Origin: Mycobacterium sp. AZCC_0083
GTDB taxonomy: Bacteria > Actinomycetota > Actinomycetes > Mycobacteriales > Mycobacteriaceae
Direction of reading: 5' to 3'
Length of the DNA stretch: 64,000 nt
NCBI RefSeq assembly: GCF_014202335.1
Contig: NZ_JACHGP010000002.1
Location: 62,001 to 126,000 of the forward strand
The notes under the pieces are model-generated. The model was not told the origin of the DNA. It did no database searches and saw only the letters and a list, made by a program, of their open reading frames with translations. Every line of letters begins with the position of its first letter. Position 1 is the stretch's first letter. Of this stretch, positions 17,075 through 25,615 are shown in pieces. Both the position numbers and the translations under genes were made by a program.

Positions 17075-17398
17075 ATGGATGTCGTGCTGCGTACCGAACG
17101 GGCCCTGGTGGGCGGCCGGATACGTTCTGCGGCAGTCGGTGTCGTCGACGGGGCCATCGCCGCGGTCGAACCCCTCGACGCGGATCTCGCCGCGTACGAG
17201 GAGGTGCTAGTGCCGCCGTCTGCGGTGCTGCTGCCGGGCTTCGTCGACACCCACGTCCACGTCAACGCGCCAGGCACCGACTGGGAGGGATTCACCAGCG
17301 CGACGGCTGCCGCCGCGGCAGGCGGCATCACCACGCTCGTGGACATGCCGCTCGGCACGCACTGGCCGATCTCGACCGCGCTGGGGCTGACCTCGTGA
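17075..17398 (+). pseudogene. Allantoinase remnant (N-terminal ~95 residues only)
   Basis: 107 codons from ATG 17075. Clear allantoinase/cyclic amidohydrolase N-terminus: beta-sandwich strands, then LPGFVDTHVHVN with the HxH metal ligands at residues 60 and 62, APGTDWEGF, and GGITTLVDMPL. Normal family length is about 440-460 residues. Here the reading frame runs 14 residues past DMPL into unrelated sequence and stops, with the allantoicase start overlapping as GTGA. The carboxylated Lys, the later His ligands and the catalytic Asp are all missing. A deletion of about 1 kb is the simplest explanation. It cannot be an active allantoinase. Confidence 0.85.
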
Positions 17399-18408
17399 GC
17401 GGCGTGGATCTGGCATCCCGGATTCTTGGCGGAAGTGTGTTGGCGGCGAGCGACGAGTCGTTCGGTTTCAAGGAGCGACTCGTCGACCCCGCCGAACCCG
17501 CGTTCGTGCCGGGAACCTATGACCATCGGGGTGAGGTCGTGGACGGCTGGGAGACGCGCAGGCACGCCGGGCCAGAAGGGGATTGGGCAATCGTTCGGCT
17601 CGGGTCACCAGGCAGGCTGCGCGCCGTCGACGTCGACACCCGCTCCTTCACCGGCAACCATCCCACCGGCTGCCGGATCGACGCGTGCAGGCTCGACCTG
17701 CTCGACGATCCCACCGATGCGGGGACTCAGTGGCGCACCGTCGTCGAATCGACTGCGCTGAAACCCGATTCGCACAATCTTCTCGAAGTCGACGATCAGC
17801 GCCTTTACACCCACGTACGGCTGGCACTTGAGTCGGATGGGGGTGTGGCACGGCTGCGCGTGTACGGGGACGTCGTGCCCGATCCCGATGCGTGGGCCGA
17901 CGTCACGGTCGAGGTGTCGGGTGTCGAGCGGGGTGGCCGGGTGGAGTGGTCCAGCGACAACTTCTACTCGAAGGCATCAGCACTGATCGCACCGGACCGA
18001 CCCCGAAACATGGGCGACGGCTGGGAGACCCGGCGGCGGCGTGATGTCGGCCCTGACAGCTACGACGCGGTGATGATCTCCTTCGCCGCGGCCTCCGAAC
18101 TGCGCCGGATCGAGATCGACACCTCCTACTTCGTGTTCAACGCCACCCTCGAGGTGTCGGTGGTGGGTAGCAAGTGCCTGCCCGACGGCGAACACGGCTG
18201 GGCCCTGGTCGCATTCGACGTACCCGTATTGCCGAGGACCCGCCTTGTCGCCGACGCCAGGCAGGTGTTCGCCGTGCACGCCACGGACATCACCGCGGTG
18301 CGGTTGCAGGCCTATCCGGACGGTGGCATCGCACGCGTGCGCGCGTTCGGCACACCGACCGCCGACGGGTTGCAAACCCTGAAGTCCCGCTGGGAGGAAT
18401 CCTCGTGA
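17395..18408 (+). CDS. alc: Allantoicase
   Basis: 337 residues, GTG start at 17395 overlapping the amidohydrolase stop. Two tandem allantoicase domains are visible: the first begins DLASRILGGSVLAASDESFGFKE and has VVDGWETRRHAG, and the second repeats this with WSSDNFYSKASALIAPDRPRNMGDGWETRRRR. The enzyme hydrolyses allantoate to ureidoglycolate and urea. Complete and without visible defects. Retaining it next to a broken allantoinase suggests the cell imports allantoate, makes it by another enzyme, or that the enzyme acts on a related ureide. Confidence 0.95.
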   Translation: MSGVDLASRILGGSVLAASDESFGFKERLVDPAEPAFVPGTYDHRGEVVDGWETRRHAGPEGDWAIVRLGSPGRLRAVDVDTRSFTGNHPTGCRIDACRLDLLDDPTDAGTQWRTVVESTALKPDSHNLLEVDDQRLYTHVRLALESDGGVARLRVYGDVVPDPDAWADVTVEVSGVERGGRVEWSSDNFYSKASALIAPDRPRNMGDGWETRRRRDVGPDSYDAVMISFAAASELRRIEIDTSYFVFNATLEVSVVGSKCLPDGEHGWALVAFDVPVLPRTRLVADARQVFAVHATDITAVRLQAYPDGGIARVRAFGTPTADGLQTLKSRWEESS

Positions 18409-18938
18409 TCGCCGTGCAGTTGTCCCGGTGTGCCGGTCTGTGGCGGCGCACTCTGTTAATCCAGGAGGACGGCTCACACGTGACCGGCGGCGACGTCCGT
18501 TGGCTACAGGGCGACACCGCCTACGTCGACTCACGCGGGTTCGGCGGCCGCCTGCACCAGCGTGACGACGTCTTCGAGTGGCATCGGATGGTCGATCTGG
18601 AACCGCCCGGGCCGTTTCCCGACGCGGGCGCGATGCACTGGGACGGCGACACCCTGGTGGAGACGGGGGTGCACGCCGACTACGTCGAGCACTGGGTACG
18701 CGATGACGGACCGTCCTCCCCGCGGTGGGCATTGACGCTGCAATCAGCCGACGCGGGCGACGCGCTGCTGCTTCGGGTGGGTGCCGTGTTCGCCTGGGCA
18801 TCCGCGACCGCCGTCACGCTGGCCGCCGTCGGCAGCGTTGAGTGGGAAGCGTTGGCGCCCAACCTTTCTGATGGTGAAATCCGCGTCAACGGCGCGCGGT
18901 GGACTGTAGTGCAGAGCGAAGGAGACGTGGAACTGTGA
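18405..18938 (+). CDS. Small beta-rich protein, possible HRI1/lipocalin-like fold
   Basis: 177 residues from GTG 18405, overlapping the allantoicase stop by GTGA. Mostly beta strand with many Trp and His: RRTLLIQEDGSH, VRWLQGDTAYVDSRGFGGRL, FEWHRMVDLEPPG, ADYVEHWVR, then WALTLQ and a closing GEIRVNGARWTVVQSEGD. The order of strands and the closing motif resemble the HRI1 family of lipocalin-like barrels, first known from yeast; this is a weak personal match. It may bind a small ligand of the pathway. No signal peptide. Confidence 0.7.
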   Translation: MIAVQLSRCAGLWRRTLLIQEDGSHVTGGDVRWLQGDTAYVDSRGFGGRLHQRDDVFEWHRMVDLEPPGPFPDAGAMHWDGDTLVETGVHADYVEHWVRDDGPSSPRWALTLQSADAGDALLLRVGAVFAWASATAVTLAAVGSVEWEALAPNLSDGEIRVNGARWTVVQSEGDVEL

Positions 18939-19972
18939 CAGGCACAACCCCTTTCACCTCGATTCCGATCGTGGACATCACCGGGCTGCGGTCGCCGGAC
19001 CGCGCCGAACGCGAGCGAGTCGCCGCCGATATCGGGAAGGCCGCGCGCGAGATCGGCTTCCTCTACATCAGCGGCACCGGCATTGACGAGGCATTGTTCG
19101 ACCGCATGCTGGCGGCTACGAAGACGTTCTTCGCGCTACCGGTCGAGGAGAAGATGCGCAGCTACATCGGGCTCTCGACCTGCCATCGCGGGTACGTGCC
19201 GGTAGGGGAGGAAGGTGTCGAGACCGGCATGCCCGACCTGAAGGAGGCCTTCGACACGGCGCTCGACCTACCCGCTGATGATCCCGACCACGTCGCGGGC
19301 AATCCGATGCTTGGTCCCAACGTGTGGCCCGAAGTCGACGGTTTCGCCGAGTCGGTGACCGCCTACTACCAAGCCGTGCTGGACCTGGGCAATCAGTTGC
19401 TCTGGGCCTTCGCGGTGGCGCTCGGCGAAGATCCCGACACCTTCACCCAGCACGCCACCAAGACACCGAGTCAGCTGCGCCTGGTGCACTACCCGTACAA
19501 CCCCGACGCCGAGGACGTGCTGGGCATCGGGGCGCACACAGACTACGAGTGCTTCACCCTGCTCAAGCCGACCGCTCCCGGACTCGAGGTGCTCAACGGT
19601 GCCGGCGTGTGGGTCGACGTCCCGCCCGTGCCCGACGCGTTCGTGGTGAACATTGGCGACCTGCTCGAGCTGTGGACCAACGGGGCCTACGTCGCCACCA
19701 GTCACCGCGTCCGCAAGGTGAAGGAGGAGCGCTACTCGTTCCCGCTGTTCTTCAACGTCGATTACCACACCGAGGTGAAGCCGTTGCCGCAGTTCGTCGC
19801 CGGCGACGGCACGTCCAGACCGGCGTTGCGGGCGGGGGAGCACCTGTTCGCGCAGACCGCCCAGACGTTCGCCTATCTGCGGTCGCGCCTCGAGCGCGGG
19901 GAACTGGTGCTGCCGGACGGCTCGATGGAGATGAATTCGTTCGGTCAACAGGCGCTGCAGGGCATCGACTGA
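18935..19972 (+). CDS. 2-oxoglutarate/Fe(II) oxygenase, isopenicillin-N-synthase family
   Basis: 345 residues from GTG 18935 (GTGA overlap with the gene before). Starts with the DIOX_N region (IPIVDITGLRSPDRAERERVAADIGKAAREIGFLYISG). The iron triad is His201-x-Asp203 (GAHTDYE) and His257 (TSHRV), and Arg266-x-Ser268 binds 2-oxoglutarate. Relatives hydroxylate free bases, alkaloids or amino acids; thymine 7-hydroxylase of fungi is in this family. As the last gene of the operon it likely hydroxylates the imported compound or an early intermediate. Confidence 0.93.
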   Translation: MTGTTPFTSIPIVDITGLRSPDRAERERVAADIGKAAREIGFLYISGTGIDEALFDRMLAATKTFFALPVEEKMRSYIGLSTCHRGYVPVGEEGVETGMPDLKEAFDTALDLPADDPDHVAGNPMLGPNVWPEVDGFAESVTAYYQAVLDLGNQLLWAFAVALGEDPDTFTQHATKTPSQLRLVHYPYNPDAEDVLGIGAHTDYECFTLLKPTAPGLEVLNGAGVWVDVPPVPDAFVVNIGDLLELWTNGAYVATSHRVRKVKEERYSFPLFFNVDYHTEVKPLPQFVAGDGTSRPALRAGEHLFAQTAQTFAYLRSRLERGELVLPDGSMEMNSFGQQALQGID

Positions 19973-20102
19973 ATCTGTCGCCACTACCGGCCTGATCAGC
20001 CGGCGCATCAGCCCAATCGAAGTCGACATCGGCTTCGCCATCGCCAAACGCGCCGCCCAGCGAGTCTTGCTACGCTCGTCCGATGCCCGATCCGGTTGCC
20101 GG

Positions 20103-21515
20103 ATGACCGGTCCACGCGTCGGTGAGAAGTTCGGCCCCTACGAGCTTCGGTCGCTGCTCGGGGCGGGCGGGATGGGTGAGGTCTACCAGGCCTACGACAC
20201 GGTCAAGGACCGTATGGTCGCGCTCAAGCTGCTGCGACCCGAGTTGGCCGTCGACCCCAGCTTTCAGGAGCGGTTCCGGCGCGAATCTCGCACGGCGGCA
20301 AGGCTGCACGAGCCGCACATCGTCCCCGTGCACGACTTCGGCGAGATCGACGGTGTGCTGTTCATCGACATGCGACTGGTTGAGGGAGCCAGCCTCAAGG
20401 CGGTGCTGGCACGGAGCGGCCCAATGCATCCAGCGCGGGCAGCTGCGATCATCACTCAGGTCGCCGCAGCGCTCGACGCCGCGCACGCCAGCGGGCTGAC
20501 GCACCGCGACGTCAAGCCGGAGAACCTGCTGCTGACCCCCGGCGACTTCGTCTACCTGGTGGATTTCGGCATCGCCCATTGGGGCGGGGATTCCGGCCTG
20601 ACGAGCGCGGGTTCGGCGATCGGGTCGTGCGCGTACATGGCTCCGGAACGGTTCTCCGGCGGCACTGTGGGCCCACCAGCCGACGTCTACTCGCTGACGT
20701 GTGTGCTCTTCGAATGCCTCACCGGGCAACCGCCGTACCCGACGGGGGATCTGCCCAGTCTGATGAGCGCGCACCTGCTGGCGCCGCCACCCCGGCCGAG
20801 CGTCACACACCCAGGCCTCCATCCCTCCTTCGACGCCGTGATCCTGTGGGGCATGACCAAGGACCCGGCCAATCGCTGCCCGTCGGCCGGTGAGCTGGCA
20901 CGGGCTGCGTCGGCCTCGGCGATGAGTGTCACGGCGGCACCCAGTCCGCCCCAAACCACTTCTCCCCGTCGCCATCTCGGACGCGGAGCCGTAGTCGGTA
21001 TCGCCGCCGCGGTGGCCGTGTTGGCGGTGGCGGCAGTCGCCGGGCTGTGGCTCGCGTTCGGCGGTAACCGCACGACGGACGCGACGCCAGCCTCGGCCAC
21101 CATGACCCGCGTGCCGATCACCAGCACGCACTCCGAGACCGCTGAACCCGAGACCACGGAAACCACCGCGACCACACCCCCGCCGATCAGCCTGCCCGGC
21201 ACCGACGACCTCGGCTTCATGGCCTACCCAGGTGCGCGATGCGCCCCAGGTCAGCGTCCTGTCGCGCTCGGCCTCACCGCGGCGTCTGCGCTGGTGGTTT
21301 GCCGCTACGGCACGGACGGGTACTACTACCGCGGTGTCCGCCTGAGAGATGGAGCGCAGATTGAACTCGACCACGCCGTACCCTCGGCGGGCGGCTTCGA
21401 CGTGGTGAATCAGACCGACGGAACCCGGTATGAAATCAGGTCGGGGGCATTGACCATCATCACGCCCGAAGGAGAAGTGTTCTCCGAGCCGATGATTCAG
21501 TACGCGTCCAGTTGA
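20103..21515 (+). CDS. Transmembrane Ser/Thr protein kinase (PknB-type kinase domain)
   Basis: 470 residues from ATG 20103. Kinase motifs: glycine loop GAGGMG (20-25), Lys42, HRDVKPEN (134-141) and DFG (154-156), followed by a short activation loop and APE (MAPERF). A Pro/Ser-rich juxtamembrane stretch precedes a single membrane helix (about 299-325). The extracellular part is ~145 residues with a Thr-rich stalk and a compact beta domain with two Cys (GARCAPG, VVCRYG). No PASTA repeats, so the sensed ligand is unknown. It directly follows the ureide operon on the same strand. Confidence 0.93.
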   Translation: MTGPRVGEKFGPYELRSLLGAGGMGEVYQAYDTVKDRMVALKLLRPELAVDPSFQERFRRESRTAARLHEPHIVPVHDFGEIDGVLFIDMRLVEGASLKAVLARSGPMHPARAAAIITQVAAALDAAHASGLTHRDVKPENLLLTPGDFVYLVDFGIAHWGGDSGLTSAGSAIGSCAYMAPERFSGGTVGPPADVYSLTCVLFECLTGQPPYPTGDLPSLMSAHLLAPPPRPSVTHPGLHPSFDAVILWGMTKDPANRCPSAGELARAASASAMSVTAAPSPPQTTSPRRHLGRGAVVGIAAAVAVLAVAAVAGLWLAFGGNRTTDATPASATMTRVPITSTHSETAEPETTETTATTPPPISLPGTDDLGFMAYPGARCAPGQRPVALGLTAASALVVCRYGTDGYYYRGVRLRDGAQIELDHAVPSAGGFDVVNQTDGTRYEIRSGALTIITPEGEVFSEPMIQYASS

Positions 21516-21534
21516 GCTCGAGGAGGGTGCGTCC

Positions 21535-22305
21535 ATGACCTCATCCCGGGGACTCCATCACCAGCGCGAACGGGCCGACTCCTTCGGTGCCGCGGCACGT
21601 GCCTACGACCGGCACCGCCCGGAATACCCGGCCCGGCTGATCGACGATCTGGTAGCTGCGGGCGTCGACAATGCGCTCGACGTCGGGGCGGGCACCGGAA
21701 TCGCCTCCGGGCAGCTGGCCAATCGCGGCGTCGACGTGCTTGCGCTGGAACCCGATCCGAGGATGGCCGAACTCGCCGCCGAGAAGGGGATTCGCACCCA
21801 GATCGCGAAGTTCGAGGAGTGGGACGCCGCCGAGCAGAGGTTCGACCTCGTCATGTTCGCCCAATCGTTCCACTGGGTCGATCCCGACGTGGCGCTGCCC
21901 AAGGTTCGGCAGCTGCTGACCGACCGTGGTCACCTGGCGCTGGCGTGGAATCGGATGTTTCCGGTCGCGCCGTCGCGCAGCGACTTCGCGCCGATCTACC
22001 GCGACTTCATGGAGCCCGGCTCACCACTGGTCACTGCGACTCCCACCGCGGAGGGGCTCGACATCGCCCGTGTCGACGACGTGCTCGAGAACGCAGGCTT
22101 CACCGCCCGCCAGCACACCTACCGACGCGAGGCGCACTACGCCCGCGACGAATGGCTCGACCTCGTCTTCACCTACTCCAACCACCTGGTGCTGCCCGCC
22201 GAGAAGGCCGGCGAGTTGCGGGACCGGCTCGCCGCGCACATCGGCACCGCAGGCGTCACCGTGGGCGGAGACACCCTGCTGATCACGGCCAGGCCCCGCG
22301 CCTAG
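21535..22305 (+). CDS. Class I SAM-dependent methyltransferase
   Basis: 256 residues. Starts with the FGAAARAYDRHRPEYPARL motif typical of UbiE/Tam-like methyltransferases. SAM motif I is ALDVGAGTGIASGQL, acidic loop LALEPDPRM, and post-motif FDLVMFAQSFHWVD. Substrate unknown. It lies 19 bases after the kinase gene and 9 bases before the Nudix gene, in a likely operon. Confidence 0.92.
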   Translation: MTSSRGLHHQRERADSFGAAARAYDRHRPEYPARLIDDLVAAGVDNALDVGAGTGIASGQLANRGVDVLALEPDPRMAELAAEKGIRTQIAKFEEWDAAEQRFDLVMFAQSFHWVDPDVALPKVRQLLTDRGHLALAWNRMFPVAPSRSDFAPIYRDFMEPGSPLVTATPTAEGLDIARVDDVLENAGFTARQHTYRREAHYARDEWLDLVFTYSNHLVLPAEKAGELRDRLAAHIGTAGVTVGGDTLLITARPRA

Positions 22306-22314
22306 TCTGAGCGG

Positions 22315-22782
22315 ATGCCGAAACGCAGCGCAGGTCTCCTGCTGTACCGGGTCATCGACGATGTCGCCGAAGTGCTGATCGGCCATCCCGGCGGGCCGTT
22401 CTGGGCGCGCAAGGACGAGGGCGCGTGGTCGATCCCGAAGGGCGAGTACGCCGATGACGAAGACCCGTGGACTGCCGCCCAGCGCGAGTTCCGCGAGGAG
22501 ATCGGCTTCGACGTCCCCGCCGGGCCGCGCATGGAGTTCGCCCCGGTCAAGCAGCCCGGCGGCAAGATCGTCACCGCCTTCGCCGTCCGCGGCGATCTGG
22601 ACCTCACCCACAGCAAGAGCAATACCTTCGAACTGGAATGGCCGAGGGGATCAGGAAAGATCAGGGAGTTCCCCGAGATCGACCGGGTCGCATGGCTTTC
22701 CATGCCAGAGGCTCGGTTGAAGCTGCTGACGGGTCAGCGGCCACTGCTCGATCGACTTGAGGAGCATCTCGCAGGCGCCTGA
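22315..22782 (+). CDS. Nudix hydrolase
   Basis: 155 residues. A complete Nudix box begins at residue 43 (GEYADDE) and ends QREFREEIGF, matching GX5EX7REUXEEXGU. The N-terminal strand KRSAGLLLYR and the AWSIPKG lead-in are typical of the Ap4A-hydrolase/MutT-like subgroup that cleaves nucleoside diphosphates linked to another moiety. The final ~120 bases overlap the 3' end of the convergent NTF2-like gene. Confidence 0.92.
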   Translation: MPKRSAGLLLYRVIDDVAEVLIGHPGGPFWARKDEGAWSIPKGEYADDEDPWTAAQREFREEIGFDVPAGPRMEFAPVKQPGGKIVTAFAVRGDLDLTHSKSNTFELEWPRGSGKIREFPEIDRVAWLSMPEARLKLLTGQRPLLDRLEEHLAGA

Positions 22783-23218
22783 CGGGTCGCGTCTCGATCG
22801 CGTTGATGGTCAGCGCGCGGCCATGGATGCGCCACCCCAACTTCGTCCGCATGTACTCGTCGTCATAACGGACGTGCCAGACGAGATCGGTGACCTGGCC
22901 GGCGCGACGCGTCCAGTGGTGGGCGACGGCCGTGATCCTGCCAAGCGCGTAGCCCGGCTCCGGTCCGTCGGCATACACCTCGCCGACGATCGCGTGCTCG
23001 GTGCGTTCGACCACCAGCGCCTTCATCGCGGCGCGAACGCCGTCGCGGCCGTGCAGCACCCGAATCGGGTCCAGCGAGCGCGGTGGATCGGGAAGGTGCA
23101 GTTCGGCTGTCTCGGTGAACAATTCGACGACGTCGTCGAAGCGGCGGTCGTCGACGGCGGCCGCGTACAGATGCACCAGATCGGCAACCGCCAGCCGGTC
23201 CGCGACGGACAGAGTCAT
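22661..23218 (-). CDS. NTF2-like (SnoaL) protein
   Basis: 185 residues from ATG 23218, which overlaps the LLM oxidoreductase stop by ATGA. The fold is typical: LSVADRLAVADLVHLYAAAVDDRRFDDVVELFTETAEL, then strands ending YMRTKLGWRIHGRALTINAIETRP. The last ~40 residues lie antisense to the Nudix gene and look unlike the family, so the tail is probably an overrun into the neighbouring gene. Function unknown; the likely partner is the LLM enzyme. Confidence 0.82.
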   Translation of the reverse strand: MTLSVADRLAVADLVHLYAAAVDDRRFDDVVELFTETAELHLPDPPRSLDPIRVLHGRDGVRAAMKALVVERTEHAIVGEVYADGPEPGYALGRITAVAHHWTRRAGQVTDLVWHVRYDDEYMRTKLGWRIHGRALTINAIETRPVRRLRDAPQVDRAVAADPSAASTEPLAWKAMRPGRSRGTP

Positions 23219-24138
23219 CGTTGCATTCCCCGGTCGCTGCGCTCCTGCCCTCCGGAACTCAACGCTAGCCGCCGTGCGCACTCCGACACCACATCGCAGG
23301 CCTCGTCGATGTCGGAGGTCGGCGGCATCGCCAGTACCACGCGGTCGGCGCCCAACTCCGCAAGCTTGCCCGCGCGCTCACCGTCGATCTTGGCGACCAT
23401 GTGTCCGAGGCTCAGCTCCAACGAATCGGGATCGCGGCCCTCGCGTTCGGCCTCCTCGCGCATCACCGCGACCAGTTCAGTCAGCTTGGCACCCCCGACG
23501 CCCAGCGGTTGAAGGCCGTCACCAAGGCGTCCCGCCCGCCGTGCCGCTGCGCGGGTGTGCCCACCGAGGTGTATCGGTATGCGTCTGACAGGGGTGGGAT
23601 GACAAGCAGCATGGGCGAATTGGAAGAATTCACCAGAGAAGTCGGCGCCATCGGGCCGACCCTCCCACAGCAGTCGCAGCACCTCGATCTGCTCGTCGGC
23701 GCGGCGGCCACGGCTGTCGAAGGGGGCGCCGCACGCCTCGATCTCCTCCCGCAACCACCCCATGCCGACCGCAAGGCGGACCCGGCCAGCCGACAACGAA
23801 TCGAGTGTGGCGACGCGCTTGGCCAGCACCACCGGATGATGATTGGGCAGCACCAGCACGCCCGTCGCCAGCCCCAGCGTCGTCGTGCTTGCGGCCAGGA
23901 ACGCCAGCAGGTCAAGGGGATCCGGCACTGGGCAATCCGCGGGGATCTCCACCCGGCCCGACTCGTCGTATGGGTAGACACTGCTGTACTGCGTCATCAG
24001 CACCGTGTGCTCGACGGCGACGATCGACTCGAACCCGCACGCCTCGACGTGGCGGGCGAAGGTCGTCATCCACGTCGGGTCGGCGGTCACGCCCGCCGCG
24101 ACGGGAGTGATCACGGCGAACTTGGGCGGGTCCGTCAC
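23215..24138 (-). CDS. LLM-class F420-dependent oxidoreductase
   Basis: 307 residues from GTG 24138. TIM-barrel luciferase-like features: [83 protein letters not shown] and [27 protein letters not shown]. Mycobacterial members mostly use deazaflavin F420. The C-terminal tail [10 protein letters not shown] is encoded by a dispersed repeat. Coupled by GTGA to the kinase gene upstream and by ATGA to the NTF2-like gene downstream. Confidence 0.92.
   Translation of the reverse strand: MTDPPKFAVITPVAAGVTADPTWMTTFARHVEACGFESIVAVEHTVLMTQYSSVYPYDESGRVEIPADCPVPDPLDLLAFLAASTTTLGLATGVLVLPNHHPVVLAKRVATLDSLSAGRVRLAVGMGWLREEIEACGAPFDSRGRRADEQIEVLRLLWEGRPDGADFSGEFFQFAHAACHPTPVRRIPIHLGGHTRAAARRAGRLGDGLQPLGVGGAKLTELVAVMREEAEREGRDPDSLELSLGHMVAKIDGERAGKLAELGADRVVLAMPPTSDIDEACDVVSECARRLALSSGGQERSDRGMQR
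23224..23256. repeat. Dispersed GAGCGAAGCGAC repeat, copy A1 (in coding end)
   Basis: Copy of the longer form (consensus core CCCGGGTCGCTTCGCTCCTGCCC, here with GGTCGCTGCG). On the minus strand it encodes the GGQERSDRG tail of the LLM oxidoreductase. Confidence 0.6.
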
Positions 24139-25550
24139 GGCAGCCCGTTGCTGCGCCGGATGTCCTCGCGGCACTGCCGACGCGTCTGGCCGGTCTGCTG
24201 CATGCACACCCGCACCGGCGACTCCTCTTCGATGGGCAGTGGTTGGTCGGTCGGCTCGGTGGTGACCGTGGGGCTGGCCACGGTGCCCTGGGTCAGCGAC
24301 CAGATGGTCGCGTTGGTGTTCTGCAGCGTCGAGCAGTAGGCGGTTGCTCCGTTGGCGGTCGTGCCGGTGCTGCCGAGCGGCGAGCAGTCGGCGCCGATCA
24401 CCGCGACGGGTGCCGCAGCGGTCGTCGTGGTTGGTGTCGTCGTCGACGGGGGAGACGCCGACGGCGATGGCGGAGGCTCAGGGGGCGGAGGCAATGGCGT
24501 CACCCGGGACGTCGCGGACGCGGTGCCTGCCGGAGGCGCGGCCTTCTCGTCGTCGGCGCGGTTGAGCTCCAACATCGCGAAGCCGATCGCGACGACCAAC
24601 AGAATCGCCAGGACGGCAGGGATGATCACGCTGGGCCGGACCAGCGATCGGGTGGCCTTGGGAGTGGCGGCGACCCGAGACAGCCGGGTTGCGTCGGGCT
24701 GGTCGGTGCCGACCTGGTGTGCGAGCGCACGGGCGAAGTCGGCGCAGCGTTCGAAGCGGTCGTCCGGGTCCTTCGCCAGTGCCTTGGCCAGCACGGGGTC
24801 GAGCGCGGCGAGTTCCGGGCGGCGGTCGCCGATCATGGGTGGCGTCGCATTGAGGTGCTGGCTGATCACGACGGCCGGGTTCGTGTGGTGGAACGGCGGT
24901 GAGCCGGTCAAGAGGTGATACGCAGTAGCAGCCAGCGCGTACTGGTCGGCGCGACCGTCGAGCTGCCCGCCCATCAGCTGCTCGGGAGCCGCGTAGGACA
25001 CCGTGCCGACGGTCATGTTCGTCGCGGTCAAACCGCTCGGGTCGTCGACCCAGCGGGCGATTCCGAAGTCGGCGAGCAGGATGCGCTGGTCGTCCTTGGC
25101 GACGAGGATGTTGGCGGGTTTGACGTCGCGGTGCAGCAGGTTGCGTTGGTGGGCATAGTCAAGGGCGTCCGCTACCGCGGCGACGATCTCGGCGACCTCG
25201 GCCGCGGGCATGCCTTCGGGGTACCCGTCGTGCTGTAGCCGGCCGGCGTCCGTGCCGTCCACGTAGTCCATCGAGATCCAGAGTTGGCGATTGAACTCTC
25301 CGCGGTCGTGTACGCCCACGATGTGGGGGTGCCACAACGTGGCCGCGATGTCCGCCTCCCGGTGGAATCGCTCGCGGTACTCGCCGTCGGCCGACACCTC
25401 GGGCCGGAGCACCTTCAGGGCGTCCTGGCGGGGGAGTCGCGGGTGTTGTGTCAGGTAGACCTCGCCCATACCGCCCGAGCCCAGTCGCCGCACGATGGTG
25501 TACCCCGCGAAGATCGTTCCTGCGTCGAACGGTCTTGGGGCCAACGGCAT
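24135..25550 (-). CDS. Transmembrane Ser/Thr protein kinase
   Basis: 471 residues. Glycine loop GSGGMG (24-29), Lys46, HRDVKPAN (140-147) and DFG (161-163), with Thr residues in the activation loop ([19 protein letters not shown]). Single membrane helix near residues 307-330 ([20 protein letters not shown]). The outer part has a long Pro/Ser/Thr stalk and a C-terminal Cys-containing segment ([16 protein letters not shown]) ending [16 protein letters not shown]. First gene of a three-gene unit with the LLM oxidoreductase and NTF2-like protein, coupled by GTGA. No PASTA domains; signal unknown. Confidence 0.93.
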   Translation of the reverse strand: MPLAPRPFDAGTIFAGYTIVRRLGSGGMGEVYLTQHPRLPRQDALKVLRPEVSADGEYRERFHREADIAATLWHPHIVGVHDRGEFNRQLWISMDYVDGTDAGRLQHDGYPEGMPAAEVAEIVAAVADALDYAHQRNLLHRDVKPANILVAKDDQRILLADFGIARWVDDPSGLTATNMTVGTVSYAAPEQLMGGQLDGRADQYALAATAYHLLTGSPPFHHTNPAVVISQHLNATPPMIGDRRPELAALDPVLAKALAKDPDDRFERCADFARALAHQVGTDQPDATRLSRVAATPKATRSLVRPSVIIPAVLAILLVVAIGFAMLELNRADDEKAAPPAGTASATSRVTPLPPPPEPPPSPSASPPSTTTPTTTTAAAPVAVIGADCSPLGSTGTTANGATAYCSTLQNTNATIWSLTQGTVASPTVTTEPTDQPLPIEEESPVRVCMQQTGQTRRQCREDIRRSNGLP

Positions 25551-25615
25551 GCCGGAATAGTAGACCGCGGGTGCGCGGTCAAAGAGCGAGCGCGCCCCGA
25601 AAAACTAGGCCCGGG

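Noticed and set aside
17395..17440. Possibility that the allantoinase continues in another frame past 17398
   Set aside because: The allantoicase begins there with its own conserved N-terminus and leaves no space; the missing 350 residues are not in any frame nearby.
19987..20003. CCGGCCTGATCAGCCGG after the ureide operon as a terminator
   Set aside because: The stem has a bulge, almost no loop and no T-run; too weak to call.
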